51,301 nucleotides of DNA from Deltaproteobacteria bacterium. Lineage in GTDB: Bacteria > Myxococcota_A > Polyangia > Polyangiales > B10-G4. Location: NCBI GenBank assembly GCA_003647065.1, contig QMMC01000003.1, positions 1 to 51,301 of the forward strand, read 5' to 3'. Below, piece after piece: positions 51,267 to 51,301 of this stretch. The first letter of the stretch is position 1, and every line of letters starts with the position of its first letter. Below the pieces are notes generated by a model, which made no database searches, was not told the origin of the DNA, and saw only the letters and a program-made list of their open reading frames with translations. A program made the position numbers and the translations under genes.

Positions 51267-51301
51267 TGCGGACTTGGGCGCCGTTTTCGGGGGGGGAAGA
51301 G

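Overview
The window is GC-rich, densely coded DNA. It most likely comes from a myxobacterium-like member of the Myxococcota (former Deltaproteobacteria). The pointers are a Ser/Thr kinase with PEGA domains, a metalloprotease with a MYXO-CTERM-type tail (Cys-rich segment, hydrophobic helix, Arg cluster), several ExbB/ExbD sets, a TatT-containing TRAP transporter, and many lipoproteins and signal-peptide proteins. This placement is inference from gene content. I found no rRNA, tRNA, CRISPR array or insertion-sequence transposase.

Left part (1-14.7 kb): the 5' end of a minus-strand gene at the edge, an OPA-type MFS permease, a HAD phosphatase-like protein, a lone receiver protein behind a good sigma70-like promoter, a translationally coupled pair (S55-type protease and secreted beta-propeller protein), two lipoproteins (one with HExxH) and a PEGA-domain Ser/Thr kinase. 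A gene-poor 1.2 kb follows, holding a tandem repeat and a long imperfect inverted repeat tipped by 140-150 bp palindrome-ended elements. Next comes a protein whose C-terminal half carries RelA/SpoT-like synthetase motifs.

Middle (14.7-28.4 kb): a Lon homologue with an intact AAA+ module but Ala where the catalytic Ser should be; a membrane/gluzincin/TPR fusion protein; and an energy-transduction island. The island has two divergent exbB-exbD-exbD sets and a second copy of the plus-strand exbD-exbD pair, separated from the first by a terminator and two unrecognised membrane or exported proteins, one with a hexanucleotide Glu-Thr/Gly-Thr repeat tail. A spondin-domain lipoprotein and a minus-strand three-gene toxin-antitoxin-like operon with a palindromic operator close this part.

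Right part (28.4-51.3 kb): a tatT-dctP-dctQ-dctM TRAP operon whose dctM carries an in-frame TGA and an acidic repeat tail; a secreted protein and a metzincin; TesB thioesterase; a large OmpA-family protein; a sulfatase-fold lipoprotein with Thr at the nucleophile position; xseB with an acidic repeat protein; envelope proteins; a HEAT-repeat protein; a GIDE-like membrane protein; ribF; a PilZ-protein operon; and a NuoH-like membrane protein at the edge.

Functionally, most of the window serves the cell envelope: energised transport, outer-membrane and periplasmic proteins, lipoproteins and surface proteolysis. Housekeeping genes (ribF, xseB, tesB) are interspersed. In-frame acidic or low-complexity repeat tracts recur in several otherwise unrelated genes.
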